Origin: Planktothrix sp. PCC 11201
GTDB taxonomy: Bacteria; Cyanobacteriota; Cyanobacteriia; Cyanobacteriales; Microcoleaceae
NCBI RefSeq assembly: GCF_900009135.1
Contig: NZ_LT797701.1
Span: 554,385-599,885, forward strand
Reading direction: 5' to 3'
DNA length: 45,501 bases
Part shown: in pieces, positions 1 to 9,371 of the stretch
Layout of the letters: each line of letters opens with the position of its first letter
Position numbering within the stretch: position 1 is the stretch's first letter
Program-made: the position numbers and the translations under genes
Notes under the pieces: generated by a model
What the model saw: only the letters and a program-made list of their open reading frames with translations
What the model was told of the DNA's origin: nothing
The model's database searches: none

Positions 1-295
1 TGGCTTCTACAGGGGTTTCTACAGCCGTTTCCACCTCTGGAGTTTCATCGGTTAAAACCGTCTGTTCAACTTCGGGTTCAACTTCGGGTTCCAGTTGTTG
101 TTGTTTTTGAATATTTTTATAAGCTGCTTTTGCCCACTGTAAATAATCCTCAGAAATTTGAGGTTTTTCTTCAGAAATATCAGCAATTTCCGCCGGTTGA
201 TCTACCTTGACGGGTTCAGATTGAACCTCCTTTTCCGGTTCTTGATTCTGATCGTTTTTTTCATTAAATTGACGACGAAACCAATTGAATACCAT
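1..295 (-). CDS. ftsY: FtsY, signal recognition particle receptor (N-terminal part, cut by window edge)
   Basis: Open minus-strand frame running off the left edge, so only about 98 N-terminal residues are present. It begins MVFNWFRRQF, the usual start of cyanobacterial FtsY, followed by a long acidic stretch rich in Glu, Val and Pro (repeated E-V-E and E-P-E). Such an acidic N-terminal domain is typical of FtsY; the NG GTPase domain would lie outside the window. FtsY docks SRP-ribosome complexes at the membrane. Its position just downstream of nusB on the same strand fits the DUF502-nusB-ftsY order known in cyanobacteria. The GTPase motifs cannot be seen here, so the call rests on the N-terminus and the context. 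Confidence 0.8.
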   Translation of the reverse strand, partial: MVFNWFRRQFNEKNDQNQEPEKEVQSEPVKVDQPAEIADISEEKPQISEDYLQWAKAAYKNIQKQQQLEPEVEPEVEQTVLTDETPEVETAVETPVEA

Positions 296-358
296 AGTTT
301 TTTTAAATATTAGTTATTAAGGAGCACCGGGAGGCAGGGGAGGTAAACTCTTTCTAAA

Positions 359-421
359 CCCATTACCCATTACTTATTACCCATTACCTATTACCTGTTC
401 CCTGTTCCCTGTTCCCTGTTC
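359..421. repeat. Tandem heptanucleotide repeat array (STRR type)
   Basis: Nine consecutive 7-bp units with no gaps: CCCATTA twice, CTTATTA, CCCATTA, CCTATTA, then CCTGTTC four times. This matches the short tandemly repeated heptamers known from filamentous cyanobacteria. The array overlaps the 3' end of nusB and supplies its stop codon. The CCTGTTC unit is the reverse complement, in circular permutation, of the CAGGGAA unit found at 14367-14411. Confidence 0.9.
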
Positions 422-1036
422 CTCAGCTTTTAATTTATCGACAAATCGACGGAGAACGCCATTAACAAAGCGATAACTTTCTTCATCGCTGTAGCGTTTT
501 GCCAGTTCAATAGCTTCATTAATTGCCACTTGTTCTTTTAAATCTAAATACATTAATTCGGCAACGGCGATGCGGAGAATATCGCGATCTATGCGGGGGA
601 GTCGGTTGAGTTGCCAATCTACCAAGACATCGGTTAATAACTGATCAATTTCAGCTTTATGGGTATTAACTTGAATCAGAATATCAAGGGCATAATTACA
701 GACTTCTTGTTGATTGGCTAATTGTACCAATTCCGGTAATTCAATGGCGGTACTTAAACGATTAATTGCCCCTTGAACTAATTCAATGGCTTCATAAACC
801 ATTGTTCTGGCACTTTGTAAATCATTGGCTCGAATTTGGCTACTTAAAAGGCGATCGCTACTCCGTTGTAGTTCAGAAACCGCCGTTTCTAAAGACTCCT
901 GACCTTCAGCCGTTAACGTCCTGACGGCGGCAATTAAAACATCATGTAATTCTTGAGTTTCTAGGCGCTCTGAAGTCGCAGGAAGTTGGCTAATTCCAAG
1001 TAAAGCGAGTTCACGAGCAGTACGACGGGCTTGCAT
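377..1036 (-). CDS. nusB: Transcription antitermination factor NusB
   Basis: 219 residues. The N-terminus [17 protein letters not shown] is the NusB signature, and the C-terminal half (residues about 140-205) carries the helical NusB core, including [12 protein letters not shown] and the conserved [12 protein letters not shown] segment. NusB pairs with S10/NusE at boxA RNA for rRNA antitermination. As in other cyanobacteria, the protein is longer than E. coli NusB because of an inserted helical region at about 30-110. The last 14 or so residues (after KAEEQ) are encoded by the heptad repeat array and are unlikely to be part of the fold. It lies between the DUF502 gene and ftsY on the same strand, probably one transcription unit. 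Confidence 0.93.
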   Translation of the reverse strand: MQARRTARELALLGISQLPATSERLETQELHDVLIAAVRTLTAEGQESLETAVSELQRSSDRLLSSQIRANDLQSARTMVYEAIELVQGAINRLSTAIELPELVQLANQQEVCNYALDILIQVNTHKAEIDQLLTDVLVDWQLNRLPRIDRDILRIAVAELMYLDLKEQVAINEAIELAKRYSDEESYRFVNGVLRRFVDKLKAEEQGTGNREQVIGNG

Positions 1037-1069
1037 AAGTTTAAGAATTTAAGAATAAAGATTGTCCGT

Positions 1070-1819
1070 TTAATTTTCGCTGACCCCAATGCCCTCATCT
1101 TCCAGGACAATAACTGGAATTTTATTTTCGCCGTTAACCATCGATTCTAATGGGAGTTCAGATTTAGGGCTAAGGGCTTTCACCGTCGTTGAAGACGTTG
1201 TATTGACAATTCCACCCGATACGATAATTTTAAACGCATCTTCTACCGAGAGGGTCAGGTTGATGATCTCGCGCTGTGGAACAATAGCATACCATCCACT
1301 GGTGGGGTTCGGGGTCGTGGGAATAAACACACTAACCACTTCCTCAGACAATTTAGACCGCATATCATCGCTCACCGACCCGGTAACAAAAGCCAGTGAC
1401 CAAAGACCTCGACGGGGATATTCTACTAAGACAACACGACTGAATTTATCATTAGAATCTCGTAAAAGGGTTTCTAAAAGTTGTTTCAGGGTTTTGTAAA
1501 CCGAACCCGCTAGGGGAATGGCTTGTAAGATTTTTTCACCAAAGCCCAAAAGCCATTGTCCCGCGATATTCCGGGCCATCAAACCAATAAATAAAATCCC
1601 CGATAGGGGTACAGCTAACCCGACCAAAACATTTAGTAGGTTAACTAAAATCGGATGCAAACCATCAAAGGGATTAATTTGCTTAGGAATACGGGTCAGA
1701 AACTCAATTACGGAACTGGAGATGGTGATGGTTAACCAAATCGTGGTTGCTAGGGGAATCACGACTAACAGACCTGCAATTAAGTCATTTTTTAAGTCCT
1801 GCTTCAAGCGTTGGAACAC
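1070..1819 (-). CDS. DUF502 family membrane protein
   Basis: 249 residues with a GTG start. Two hydrophobic segments, at about 14-37 and 58-83, are followed by a soluble part. Its motifs (IPLAGSVYKTLKQLLETLL, the VLVEYPRRGLWSLAFVTG stretch, and FIPTTPNPTSGWYAIVP) are hallmarks of DUF502. The role is unknown. An AAGGAG sequence lies about 12 nt upstream of the GTG, a little farther than ideal, but the N-terminus MFQRLKQDLKNDL matches the usual family start. Only 33 bp separate it from nusB, which suggests co-transcription. The C-terminal 40 residues are variable and polar. Confidence 0.85.
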   Translation of the reverse strand: MFQRLKQDLKNDLIAGLLVVIPLATTIWLTITISSSVIEFLTRIPKQINPFDGLHPILVNLLNVLVGLAVPLSGILFIGLMARNIAGQWLLGFGEKILQAIPLAGSVYKTLKQLLETLLRDSNDKFSRVVLVEYPRRGLWSLAFVTGSVSDDMRSKLSEEVVSVFIPTTPNPTSGWYAIVPQREIINLTLSVEDAFKIIVSGGIVNTTSSTTVKALSPKSELPLESMVNGENKIPVIVLEDEGIGVSEN

Positions 1820-1919
1820 AGAGCGTCCAGTCTCCTTTTTTTCTTGGGTGTTTCTTTTTCCTATTATTAACGATTATCGGTCTTTTGGGTCTTTGCCGCG
1901 ATCTATCTTGATGGGGAGA

Positions 1920-4900
1920 TCAATGACCAAAGGTCAACTGTCGAATCTGTTGAAATTGAAAATCCCGGGCTAAAGTCCTCAGACTGGTGGCTAAGGCTTG
2001 ATGTTCGGAGGGAATTTGTTGGACTAAATGCAGAACTTCTTCTTCATCACAGAGGAGACAGGCTTCCTGTAGGGCGATAATCCATTCCTTCGACATCACT
2101 AACAGACTTTCAGGGGTTAAGGGCTGGTTAACCGAAGATGAAAGAATAGAGGAACCGGGAGCAGAAGTGGTGGAGTCTGCATAGACATATTTTAATTTCA
2201 AATATTCAGCCATTGTACTGAATAGTTCATCTTCTTGGAAAGGTTTACTCAAGTAGTCATTACATCCCGCCGATAAAGCTAAGTTGCGATCAGTTTTGGA
2301 AGCATAGGCGGTTAAGGCAATAATCACAGTATTTTCACCCTTTACACTGGCACGAATTCGTTGAGTCGCCTCATAACCATTCATAATCGGCATTCTAATA
2401 TCCATCCAAATCAAATGGGGCTGCCATTCTTGCCATAAATGCAGAGCTTCTTGTCCATTTTCAGCCTCTTTAACCTGTAGACCGATTTGAGTTAATAATT
2501 TGATCATCAGTTGGCGATTTTCGGGTTGATCATCCACCACTAAAATTTTATATTCTGGTTGACCTGGAGCTAAACTTAAGACCTGGCGACTAATTTCTGG
2601 GGATTGAATTTGGCTTCTCTGGGTCACTAAGATGGGAATTTCAAACCAAAATATACTCCCGACCCCCTGGGTACTTTTCACCCCCAAATTTCCCCCGATT
2701 AACTCAACGAATTTCCGCGTAATTGTTAATCCTAAACCTGTCCCTTCTAGGGCTTTCTTACCCGATTGACTTTGAATAAAAGCATCAAAAATATGATTCA
2801 ATTCCGCTTCAGCAATTCCCACTCCCGTATCCTCAATTTCAAATCTAAGAATTAGGTTTTGACCTTGACCGTTGAGGAGTGAGGGTTGGCTATTTACTAT
2901 TGACCTTTGAACTCTAGCGATTGAAGATTGATATCCCCCTGCCTTCCCTACTCCCCCTGCTCCCCTGCCCCCCCTTCTCCCCTGCTCCCCTACTCCCCCC
3001 TGAACCCAAGATACAGTTAAATTCACACTACCTTTCTGGGTAAATTTAATCGCATTTCCTAAAATATTAATTAAAATTTGGCGAAGTTTATTGGGATCTG
3101 TGATGATATATTGAGGAACATTCGGTTGAATATTCAGACAAAATTTTAATCCTTTGGTTTCTACTCGTAAACGGAACATCTCCCAAATGGATAAAATTAA
3201 ATAATTCAGATCAAAGGTACTTTCGTCGAAGGTCATCCGCCCAGCTTCTATTTTGGATAAATCTAAAACATTATTGATTAAATGGAGCAGATAATCACCA
3301 CTGCGACGAATAATTTCTAAATTTTCTTGTTGATAGGTAGGAAGGGCGGAATCATGGCTCATTAGTTGAGCAAATCCCAAAATTGCATTTAAAGGAGTTC
3401 TTAACTCATGACTCATATTGGCAATAAAAATACTTTTAGTTTTATTCGCAACTTCGGCGGATTCTTTGGCTTTTTGCAGTTCTAATTCTACTTGTTTGCG
3501 ATCGCTAATATCTAAAACCGTACCAAACAGTTGTACAATATTTCCTTGCTCATCTCTGACTCCTTCTCCCCGAACTTCTAAATATCGAATTGAACCATCG
3601 GTGCGAATAATACGATAATCGAGTTCATAGGAAATTCCCGATTGAATGGCTTGTTTAACATGATGTTCAATATTCCGAAGATCTTCAGGATGAACATACT
3701 GTAAATACTCCACATAACTCGATTCAGTCTGGGATTTTTCCAATCCGAAAATCCTTAACATTTCCTCTGACCAACTCATTTTCTGAGTGGCGACATCAAA
3801 TTTCCAATTGCCAATATGAGCAATGCGTTGAGCTTCCACTAATGCTTCCTCACTTTGTCGCAATTTTTCTTCAGCAATTTTTAGTTCTGTTAAATTTCTA
3901 ATACTAATCACAACTCCAGAAATATTCTGATTTAATTCATAATAAGGTGCGTAAGTAATACTCAAAAATTGATGTTTTAGACAGGGTAAATCTGACCAAC
4001 AATGGTAGTGAATCACTTCTCCTTCTAAACACTTTTCTAAGTTGGGTTTCATAATCTGTTCAAATTGGTCTTGACCGACAAAATCCATCACTGGACGACC
4101 CATTAATGCTTCTAAAACTTGATGATAAAGATTCAAATAAGCCGGGTTTGCTAACTGATAGCTATAATTCCGATCAATTAAACAAATTTGATCCGTTGTT
4201 GCCGCCACAATTCTCTCATAACGGCGTAAGGCTTCCTCCGTCCGTTTGCGTTCACTAATATCTTCACAAATTCCCATAGCGGCAATAATTTGACCTTGGG
4301 AATTCCTCACTAAAGCGGTCGATAAACTAATATCAATTAAAGATCCATCTTTGCGTAGACGTTTGGTTTCCACTTGGCTTAAAGTATTAGTTAAAAAAGT
4401 ATTTTCCACTATTTGTTGAAATTCTTCTTGAGAATCCATCGGAATCATCGGTAATTTTTTGCCCATTACTTCCTGAAAATTCCAACCAAAAATCTTTTCC
4501 GCCGCCGGATTCCAGACTAATATATTACCATTATGATCAATGACATCAATCGCAACGGGAGCCGCTTGAATGGTTGCTTGTAATAAGTCATTAATCGCTT
4601 GTAAAGTGGCTTCAGTTTGTTTACGTTCCGTAATATCTTGATAAACTGTTAAAAATAGTTCTCCCCATTCATCTTCTAATAATACTGTTGAAATCAACAG
4701 GGTTTTGGTTTCTCCTAGTTTAGTAATAATCGTGGTTTCAATATTATGTAAATTCCCTTGATGAATCACCTGTTGTAACCGTTCCCCCGCCCGTTGATAA
4801 GCTAGATTATTAGGATAAAGTAACCGCATAAAATCGGGATGACTTTCCGTGTCTTCTAAACCATATCCAGTGATTATTTCCATTTGAGAATTAAAGATTA

Positions 4901-7136
4901 AAAATTCTCCTTTAGAATTACTTAATGTAATCCCGTTGCCAATAGTTTCAATCACCGTTTGTAAGCGTCTTTGGGTAATTTGAAGTTCAGATTGGGCTTT
5001 TTTGCGATCATTAATATCAACCCAATATCCCACAATTTCTAAGGGTTGACCTTTTTTATCTCTAACTAATCGCATTTGCATATCTAACCAATGATAGGTA
5101 TGATCTGCGTGTAGAAATCGATATTCATAATTAAAGACATCCCGCTTTAAAATATGCTCTAATCCTGAACGTAAAAGTTTGATATCATCAGGATGGACAT
5201 GGTGTAACCAAAAACCAGGATTTCTGATAAATTCATGGGCGTAATAACCCAATAAACGATGGACATTATCACCGATAAAAGTAATTTGATACTCTCCCTC
5301 TTGTTGACAACTAAAAATCACAGCCGGACTAACGGTAAGTAAATATTGTAACCGCTCACTTACAGACCGTAATTCCAATTCCACTCGTTTCCGTTCAGTA
5401 ATATCTAATAACACTCCACCAACACCAGAAGCACTACTATTAATATTAGTAGATAGGGGAAAAAATGAAGCCATCCAATAACTACGAACCCCGGAATAAG
5501 TATATTCACCACTAATTTCTAAATCTAAAATTGGCTCTCCTTTACTTAATACTTCATCACAGACAAATTCTAAAATTGTGGTATATTCAGAAAATACATC
5601 TTGAATCGATTGACCAATATGAGTATGAGCCGGAATTCGGTGCATTTTGGCGATTGAATCATTAACTTTAATAAACTTTTTTTGATCATCTAAAATTAAT
5701 AATCCGGCGGGAGCGCAAGCAAAAAAAGCATCCAACCAGGATTCTCGTTGAGCTAATTCTTGTTCTAGGATTTGGCGTTCCGTAATATCTCGTGCTTCGG
5801 CAATTAAAAGTTTAATATTTCCGGCTCCATCTAATAAGGGACGGAGGGAAAAATCAATGGTTGTAATTTGATTTCCTTGACCTAAAATATCAATTTCATA
5901 GCGAATAAATTCTCCCCTAGCAGCCCGAACAATTGTGTCTTGGAGTTGGGTTTGAACATCGGGGGAAATTGTCCACCAGTGTTCTTCCCAAAAGGGTCGA
6001 TTTACGACCTCTTGCAGTTGTAAACCGGAAAAGTCTAAAGCAGTTTGATTAAGTTCTAAAATCACGCCTTCACAGGTTAATAGTCCCATGAATTGGAAGG
6101 TTTGATTAAAAATCCCTCGAAAACGGGTTTCACTGTCTCTGAGGGCTGCTTCTGCCTGTTTGCGGTCAGTAATTTCAGCCACCACTACTCCTAGAGCCAT
6201 GGGTTTTTGAGAGTGTGAATTGATCGGAAAATAGGAGACTAACCAGGTGCGATTAATCCCGGGTTGTTTGGGGGTTTCTCCGGTGATTTCAACGGACAAA
6301 ATTGTTTTCCCGGTATTCAAAACTTCTTGGAATATCTTTTCTTGTTGAATGGCGATTTGAGGTATGATATCTAAGGGGGTTTTACCAATATGATCTGCCA
6401 CGCAAACCCCGTTAATATCTGCCAGGGCTTGATTAATAAAAGTAAACTTGAGTTCCGTATCCAGAATGGTCATTCCTACGGGTGCGCTGGTAATAAAAGC
6501 ATCTAATAATTGTTGTTTTTGGAGTAATTCTTCTTCCAGTTTTTTACGGTGAGTGATATCTTGAACTTGGGTAATAAAATATAAGGGATTTGCTTGATGA
6601 TCTCGAACAATAGTGGCATTAAGTAAAGTCCAAATAATCTGTCCTTGTTTATGAATATATCGTTTCTCAATCTGATAGGTTTGGATTTGATTATTTAATA
6701 GGCTATGAAGATACTGGGTATTTGTCACTAAATCATCGGGATGGGTAACGGTTTGAAAACTTAAATTTAGTAATTCTGATTGAGTATAGCCGACAATTTC
6801 ACATAGGGCTTGATTAACCCGTAACCACTGACCATTTAGACCCAAAATTGCCATACCAATTGAGGCACTTTCAAAGGTACTTCTAAATTGTTCTTCACTT
6901 TGGCGCAGATGGGTTTCTCGTTTATAGATGAATAAAATTAAGCCACTCAAAATTAAAATAATAATGTTATAAATCAGATAAACTAGAATATAATCGGTAA
7001 AAATAAATTGACTAATACCACTGGCAAAGATCATAAATCCTAAACAAAAAATTAATACATTAATCGGGATATGAAAAACTTTTAGATCTGCTAAAAACTG
7101 AGTAGGATTTGATGAAAATGATCGTTTATTACTCAT
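1920..7136 (-). CDS. Nine-PAS hybrid sensor histidine kinase with receiver domain
   Basis: Residues are numbered from an upstream in-frame ATG at 7151 (1743 residues). The start given here, five codons in, is preferred because AGGTG lies 5 nt before it. Two membrane helices sit at about 28-75. Nine PAS units follow (about 83-205, 210-335, 340-460, 467-590, 597-720, 725-845, 850-972, 977-1095, 1100-1222), most ending in a D-I-T/S-E-R-K type PAC tail. HisKA has MSHELRTP with His1248; the ATPase domain has LGNAIKF, DTGVGI and GTGLGL; the receiver has Asp1584 (WMDIRMP) and Lys1636. The C-terminal tail from about 1670 is helical without a clear Hpt histidine. A Gly/Arg-rich insert (about 1384-1432) interrupts the ATPase domain. 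It lies 48-63 bp after the GGDEF regulator and is probably co-transcribed. The signals are unknown. Confidence 0.93.
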   Translation of the reverse strand: MSNKRSFSSNPTQFLADLKVFHIPINVLIFCLGFMIFASGISQFIFTDYILVYLIYNIIILILSGLILFIYKRETHLRQSEEQFRSTFESASIGMAILGLNGQWLRVNQALCEIVGYTQSELLNLSFQTVTHPDDLVTNTQYLHSLLNNQIQTYQIEKRYIHKQGQIIWTLLNATIVRDHQANPLYFITQVQDITHRKKLEEELLQKQQLLDAFITSAPVGMTILDTELKFTFINQALADINGVCVADHIGKTPLDIIPQIAIQQEKIFQEVLNTGKTILSVEITGETPKQPGINRTWLVSYFPINSHSQKPMALGVVVAEITDRKQAEAALRDSETRFRGIFNQTFQFMGLLTCEGVILELNQTALDFSGLQLQEVVNRPFWEEHWWTISPDVQTQLQDTIVRAARGEFIRYEIDILGQGNQITTIDFSLRPLLDGAGNIKLLIAEARDITERQILEQELAQRESWLDAFFACAPAGLLILDDQKKFIKVNDSIAKMHRIPAHTHIGQSIQDVFSEYTTILEFVCDEVLSKGEPILDLEISGEYTYSGVRSYWMASFFPLSTNINSSASGVGGVLLDITERKRVELELRSVSERLQYLLTVSPAVIFSCQQEGEYQITFIGDNVHRLLGYYAHEFIRNPGFWLHHVHPDDIKLLRSGLEHILKRDVFNYEYRFLHADHTYHWLDMQMRLVRDKKGQPLEIVGYWVDINDRKKAQSELQITQRRLQTVIETIGNGITLSNSKGEFLIFNSQMEIITGYGLEDTESHPDFMRLLYPNNLAYQRAGERLQQVIHQGNLHNIETTIITKLGETKTLLISTVLLEDEWGELFLTVYQDITERKQTEATLQAINDLLQATIQAAPVAIDVIDHNGNILVWNPAAEKIFGWNFQEVMGKKLPMIPMDSQEEFQQIVENTFLTNTLSQVETKRLRKDGSLIDISLSTALVRNSQGQIIAAMGICEDISERKRTEEALRRYERIVAATTDQICLIDRNYSYQLANPAYLNLYHQVLEALMGRPVMDFVGQDQFEQIMKPNLEKCLEGEVIHYHCWSDLPCLKHQFLSITYAPYYELNQNISGVVISIRNLTELKIAEEKLRQSEEALVEAQRIAHIGNWKFDVATQKMSWSEEMLRIFGLEKSQTESSYVEYLQYVHPEDLRNIEHHVKQAIQSGISYELDYRIIRTDGSIRYLEVRGEGVRDEQGNIVQLFGTVLDISDRKQVELELQKAKESAEVANKTKSIFIANMSHELRTPLNAILGFAQLMSHDSALPTYQQENLEIIRRSGDYLLHLINNVLDLSKIEAGRMTFDESTFDLNYLILSIWEMFRLRVETKGLKFCLNIQPNVPQYIITDPNKLRQILINILGNAIKFTQKGSVNLTVSWVQGGVGEQGRRGGRGAGGVGKAGGYQSSIARVQRSIVNSQPSLLNGQGQNLILRFEIEDTGVGIAEAELNHIFDAFIQSQSGKKALEGTGLGLTITRKFVELIGGNLGVKSTQGVGSIFWFEIPILVTQRSQIQSPEISRQVLSLAPGQPEYKILVVDDQPENRQLMIKLLTQIGLQVKEAENGQEALHLWQEWQPHLIWMDIRMPIMNGYEATQRIRASVKGENTVIIALTAYASKTDRNLALSAGCNDYLSKPFQEDELFSTMAEYLKLKYVYADSTTSAPGSSILSSSVNQPLTPESLLVMSKEWIIALQEACLLCDEEEVLHLVQQIPSEHQALATSLRTLARDFQFQQIRQLTFGH
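2934..3002. repeat. C-rich quasi-heptad repeat inside the kinase gene
   Basis: An irregular array of CCCCTGC, CTCCCCT and CCCCTAC-like units. Read on the minus strand it encodes a Gly/Arg-rich stretch between the N box and the G1 box of the histidine kinase ATPase domain. A similar C-rich pattern closes the window at 45456-45501, so it looks like mobile or expandable repeat DNA that stayed in frame. Confidence 0.7.
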
Positions 7137-7199
7137 CAGAACACCTGCCATTTTTGGTGATTATGGTTAGAATTATCTGAGTGAAAAAATCCGTTAAAA

Positions 7200-8711
7200 T
7201 TAAAAATAACAGACAATATTTTTACCTTTATTTTTGGCTTGATATAGGGCTTGATCTGCCTTTTTAATTAATATTTGTGGCGCTTCAGCCTCCAGAGGAA
7301 TTAAACTACTAACCCCTAAACTTAGGGTAATTACACCCTGTCCAGGGGATGTTTCATGGCATAATTGCAAATTATAAACGGAGTCTCGAATGGTTTCTGC
7401 CACTTGTATCGCCCCGGTTAGGGAGGTATTCGGAAGAATCACGGCAAATTCTTCCCCCCCATAACGGGCTACTAAATCCGCAGGACGTTTGAGAGTTTGA
7501 TGAAGGGCACGGGCAACTTGTTTTAAACAATCATCCCCGGCTAAATGACCATAGGTATCGTTATATAATTTGAAATAGTCAATATCAGCTAAAATCAGAG
7601 AGAGGGGCAGTTTTTCCCGTCGAAGTCTTAGCCATTCTTGTTCTAAAACTTGATCAAATCTTCGCCGATTTGCTACTTGAGTTAAACCGTCTAAATTAGC
7701 TAGATTTTCTAATTCTTGATTAACTTGGTGTAGTTGTTGATAGAGTTGGGATTGTTCGATCGCGATCGCTAATTGATCCGTGACCACTACAGCTAATTCT
7801 ACATCGGTTTCTGACCAGGGAATAGAGTAATGTCGAACAATACTTAAACTTCCCCAAGCATCTCCATCAGAATAGACAGGAATTGGCAACCAAATCCTGG
7901 AATATTGTTCTATTAAATCCTGATTAAAGGGATCAATAACTGTTTCTGGATCTTTAACACAAAAGGTTTGTAATAATTGTAGACGTTCTGTTAATAAACA
8001 ACTAGAATTAGATAATTTATTATTGATTAATTTAGCCAGATCAGAATTGGGGGAATATTCAACAACGGGTTGCCAGCTATTGGATTGAGATAAATATTGA
8101 ACAATCGCCACCCAGTCGGCTTGTAACAGTTGACCAATTTCGGTGACCGCCGTGGAAAATACGGTTGATATTTCGAGGGAATTACGAATCGCCCGAATGA
8201 CTCGATTCAAGGCTTGTTCCCGTTGATATTGTAACCTTAAAGCCTCTTGAGCCTGTTCCCGTTCTAAAATTTCTAGCTCCAGTTGTTTTTTGTGCCATTG
8301 AATGGTGAGTTGATTTTTTACCCGAGCCAACACTTCTTCAACCTGAAAAGGTTTAGTAATATAATCTGAACCTCCTACACTAAATGCTTTGACTTTATCT
8401 AAGCCATCACTCAAAGCACTGAGAAAGATAATCGGAATATCCCGAGTTATAATATCCTCCTTTAAGATTTGACACACTTGATAACCCGACAAATCGGGCA
8501 TAAGAATATCTAGTAAAATCAAGTCGGGAGGACTCTTTTGAATGGTCTCCAGAGCCTCGTAACCATTACTAACAGCTCGAACTTTATAGCCATTTTCTCG
8601 AAGGAGATTGACTAACAGCCTCAAATTCGCTAGTGTATCATCAATAACTAGCAAATCTGCCCTAGGTGTAAAATTATAAGATACATACATTCGCGCTAGT
8701 TCAGCTAACAT
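7200..8711 (-). CDS. Response regulator diguanylate cyclase (REC-GAF-GGDEF)
   Basis: 503 residues. The REC domain (about 18-135) has phosphoacceptor Asp68 (LLDILMP) and Lys120 (YITKPF). A helical linker leads to a GAF domain (about 168-325), then GGDEF (about 335-503) with the active-site signature GGEEF at 418-422. RPAD at 409-412 fits the RxxD inhibitory I-site, five residues before the signature, so both catalysis and product inhibition look intact. It should make cyclic di-GMP from two GTP in the cytosol, controlled by phosphorylation and possibly by a GAF ligand. GAGG lies 6-7 nt upstream of the ATG and supports this start. The hybrid kinase gene follows directly and is a natural partner. 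Confidence 0.93.
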   Translation of the reverse strand: MLAELARMYVSYNFTPRADLLVIDDTLANLRLLVNLLRENGYKVRAVSNGYEALETIQKSPPDLILLDILMPDLSGYQVCQILKEDIITRDIPIIFLSALSDGLDKVKAFSVGGSDYITKPFQVEEVLARVKNQLTIQWHKKQLELEILEREQAQEALRLQYQREQALNRVIRAIRNSLEISTVFSTAVTEIGQLLQADWVAIVQYLSQSNSWQPVVEYSPNSDLAKLINNKLSNSSCLLTERLQLLQTFCVKDPETVIDPFNQDLIEQYSRIWLPIPVYSDGDAWGSLSIVRHYSIPWSETDVELAVVVTDQLAIAIEQSQLYQQLHQVNQELENLANLDGLTQVANRRRFDQVLEQEWLRLRREKLPLSLILADIDYFKLYNDTYGHLAGDDCLKQVARALHQTLKRPADLVARYGGEEFAVILPNTSLTGAIQVAETIRDSVYNLQLCHETSPGQGVITLSLGVSSLIPLEAEAPQILIKKADQALYQAKNKGKNIVCYF

Positions 8712-9371
8712 AATAAACCTCAGATTAAACTGTCATTAATCCGCTGGTCTGAGATTACTCTCTATTATACCCAGATTAGAGACCCTGGTTTTATTTATTC
8801 TATCTCAATCTGTTCTGAACACAAGCAAAGTTAATCATTCTCCAAGATTAAACCGGAGTAGATTTTTCAAGCAAATTTATTTAGTTTAAACCGAAAAATT
8901 GTCAATAAAAACTCGGGAAGCCAATAAAAGTTTGAATTTCTTAATGATTTGTTATATTTTGGCGGGAATAGATGTAGCTAAAATATGATAGCTCCCGGGG
9001 AGATAATTCAGATATACAGGTTTAAATTATTAATAATATCTACAATCTTAGGAATCATCTGGAATTTATTTTTAGACTCGTTTTTTAATGCTTACTGTTC
9101 CGGCGTTCCGATATTTTAGTGTTTTAAGAGTGCGTAGCACTATAGTAGGGAGAGGCGGTACAGGAGGAGATTATTAAATTAAAGAGGAAAATTTCTTGCT
9201 AATATTTGATGATCTTCACAAATCTAGTGTTTATATAAAGGGGCTGTTATGTAATTGTAAAATTAACGTAAAGCAATGATCAAATATTGCCAATTATCTG
9301 AAATCAAGCTATAATCGAGCCAGGAGTGTTATTACTCAGGGCATCTAACAGTTTATTGGGTCAGGAAAAAA
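8712..9371. other. 660-bp divergent intergenic region
   Basis: AT-rich spacer between the GGDEF regulator and the pentapeptide gene. It holds a good sigma-70-like promoter near its right end (listed separately), a small perfect hairpin AGTGC-GTA-GCACT at 9129-9141, and an isolated AGGAGGAG at about 9162-9169 with no ATG close behind. A possible 26-codon TTG-started frame near 9196 has no recognisable product. No RNA gene was recognised. Confidence 0.6.
9287..9315 (+). promoter_or_regulatory. Sigma-70-type promoter for the pentapeptide-repeat gene
   Basis: TTGCCA (9287-9292) and TATAAT (9310-9315) are separated by exactly 17 bp. The start point would be near 9322, giving a leader of about 50 nt before the TTG start at 9372. 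The -10 is a perfect match and the -35 a near match. Confidence 0.6.

Noticed and set aside
359-421. Possible CRISPR array from short regular repeats (also 14367-14411 and 45413-45454)
   Set aside because: The units are 7 bp and directly adjacent with no spacers; these are tandem heptad repeats.
9129-9141. AGTGC-GTA-GCACT hairpin as a terminator or RNA gene
   Set aside because: The stem is only 5 bp, with no T-tract and no neighbouring structure that would support a defined RNA.
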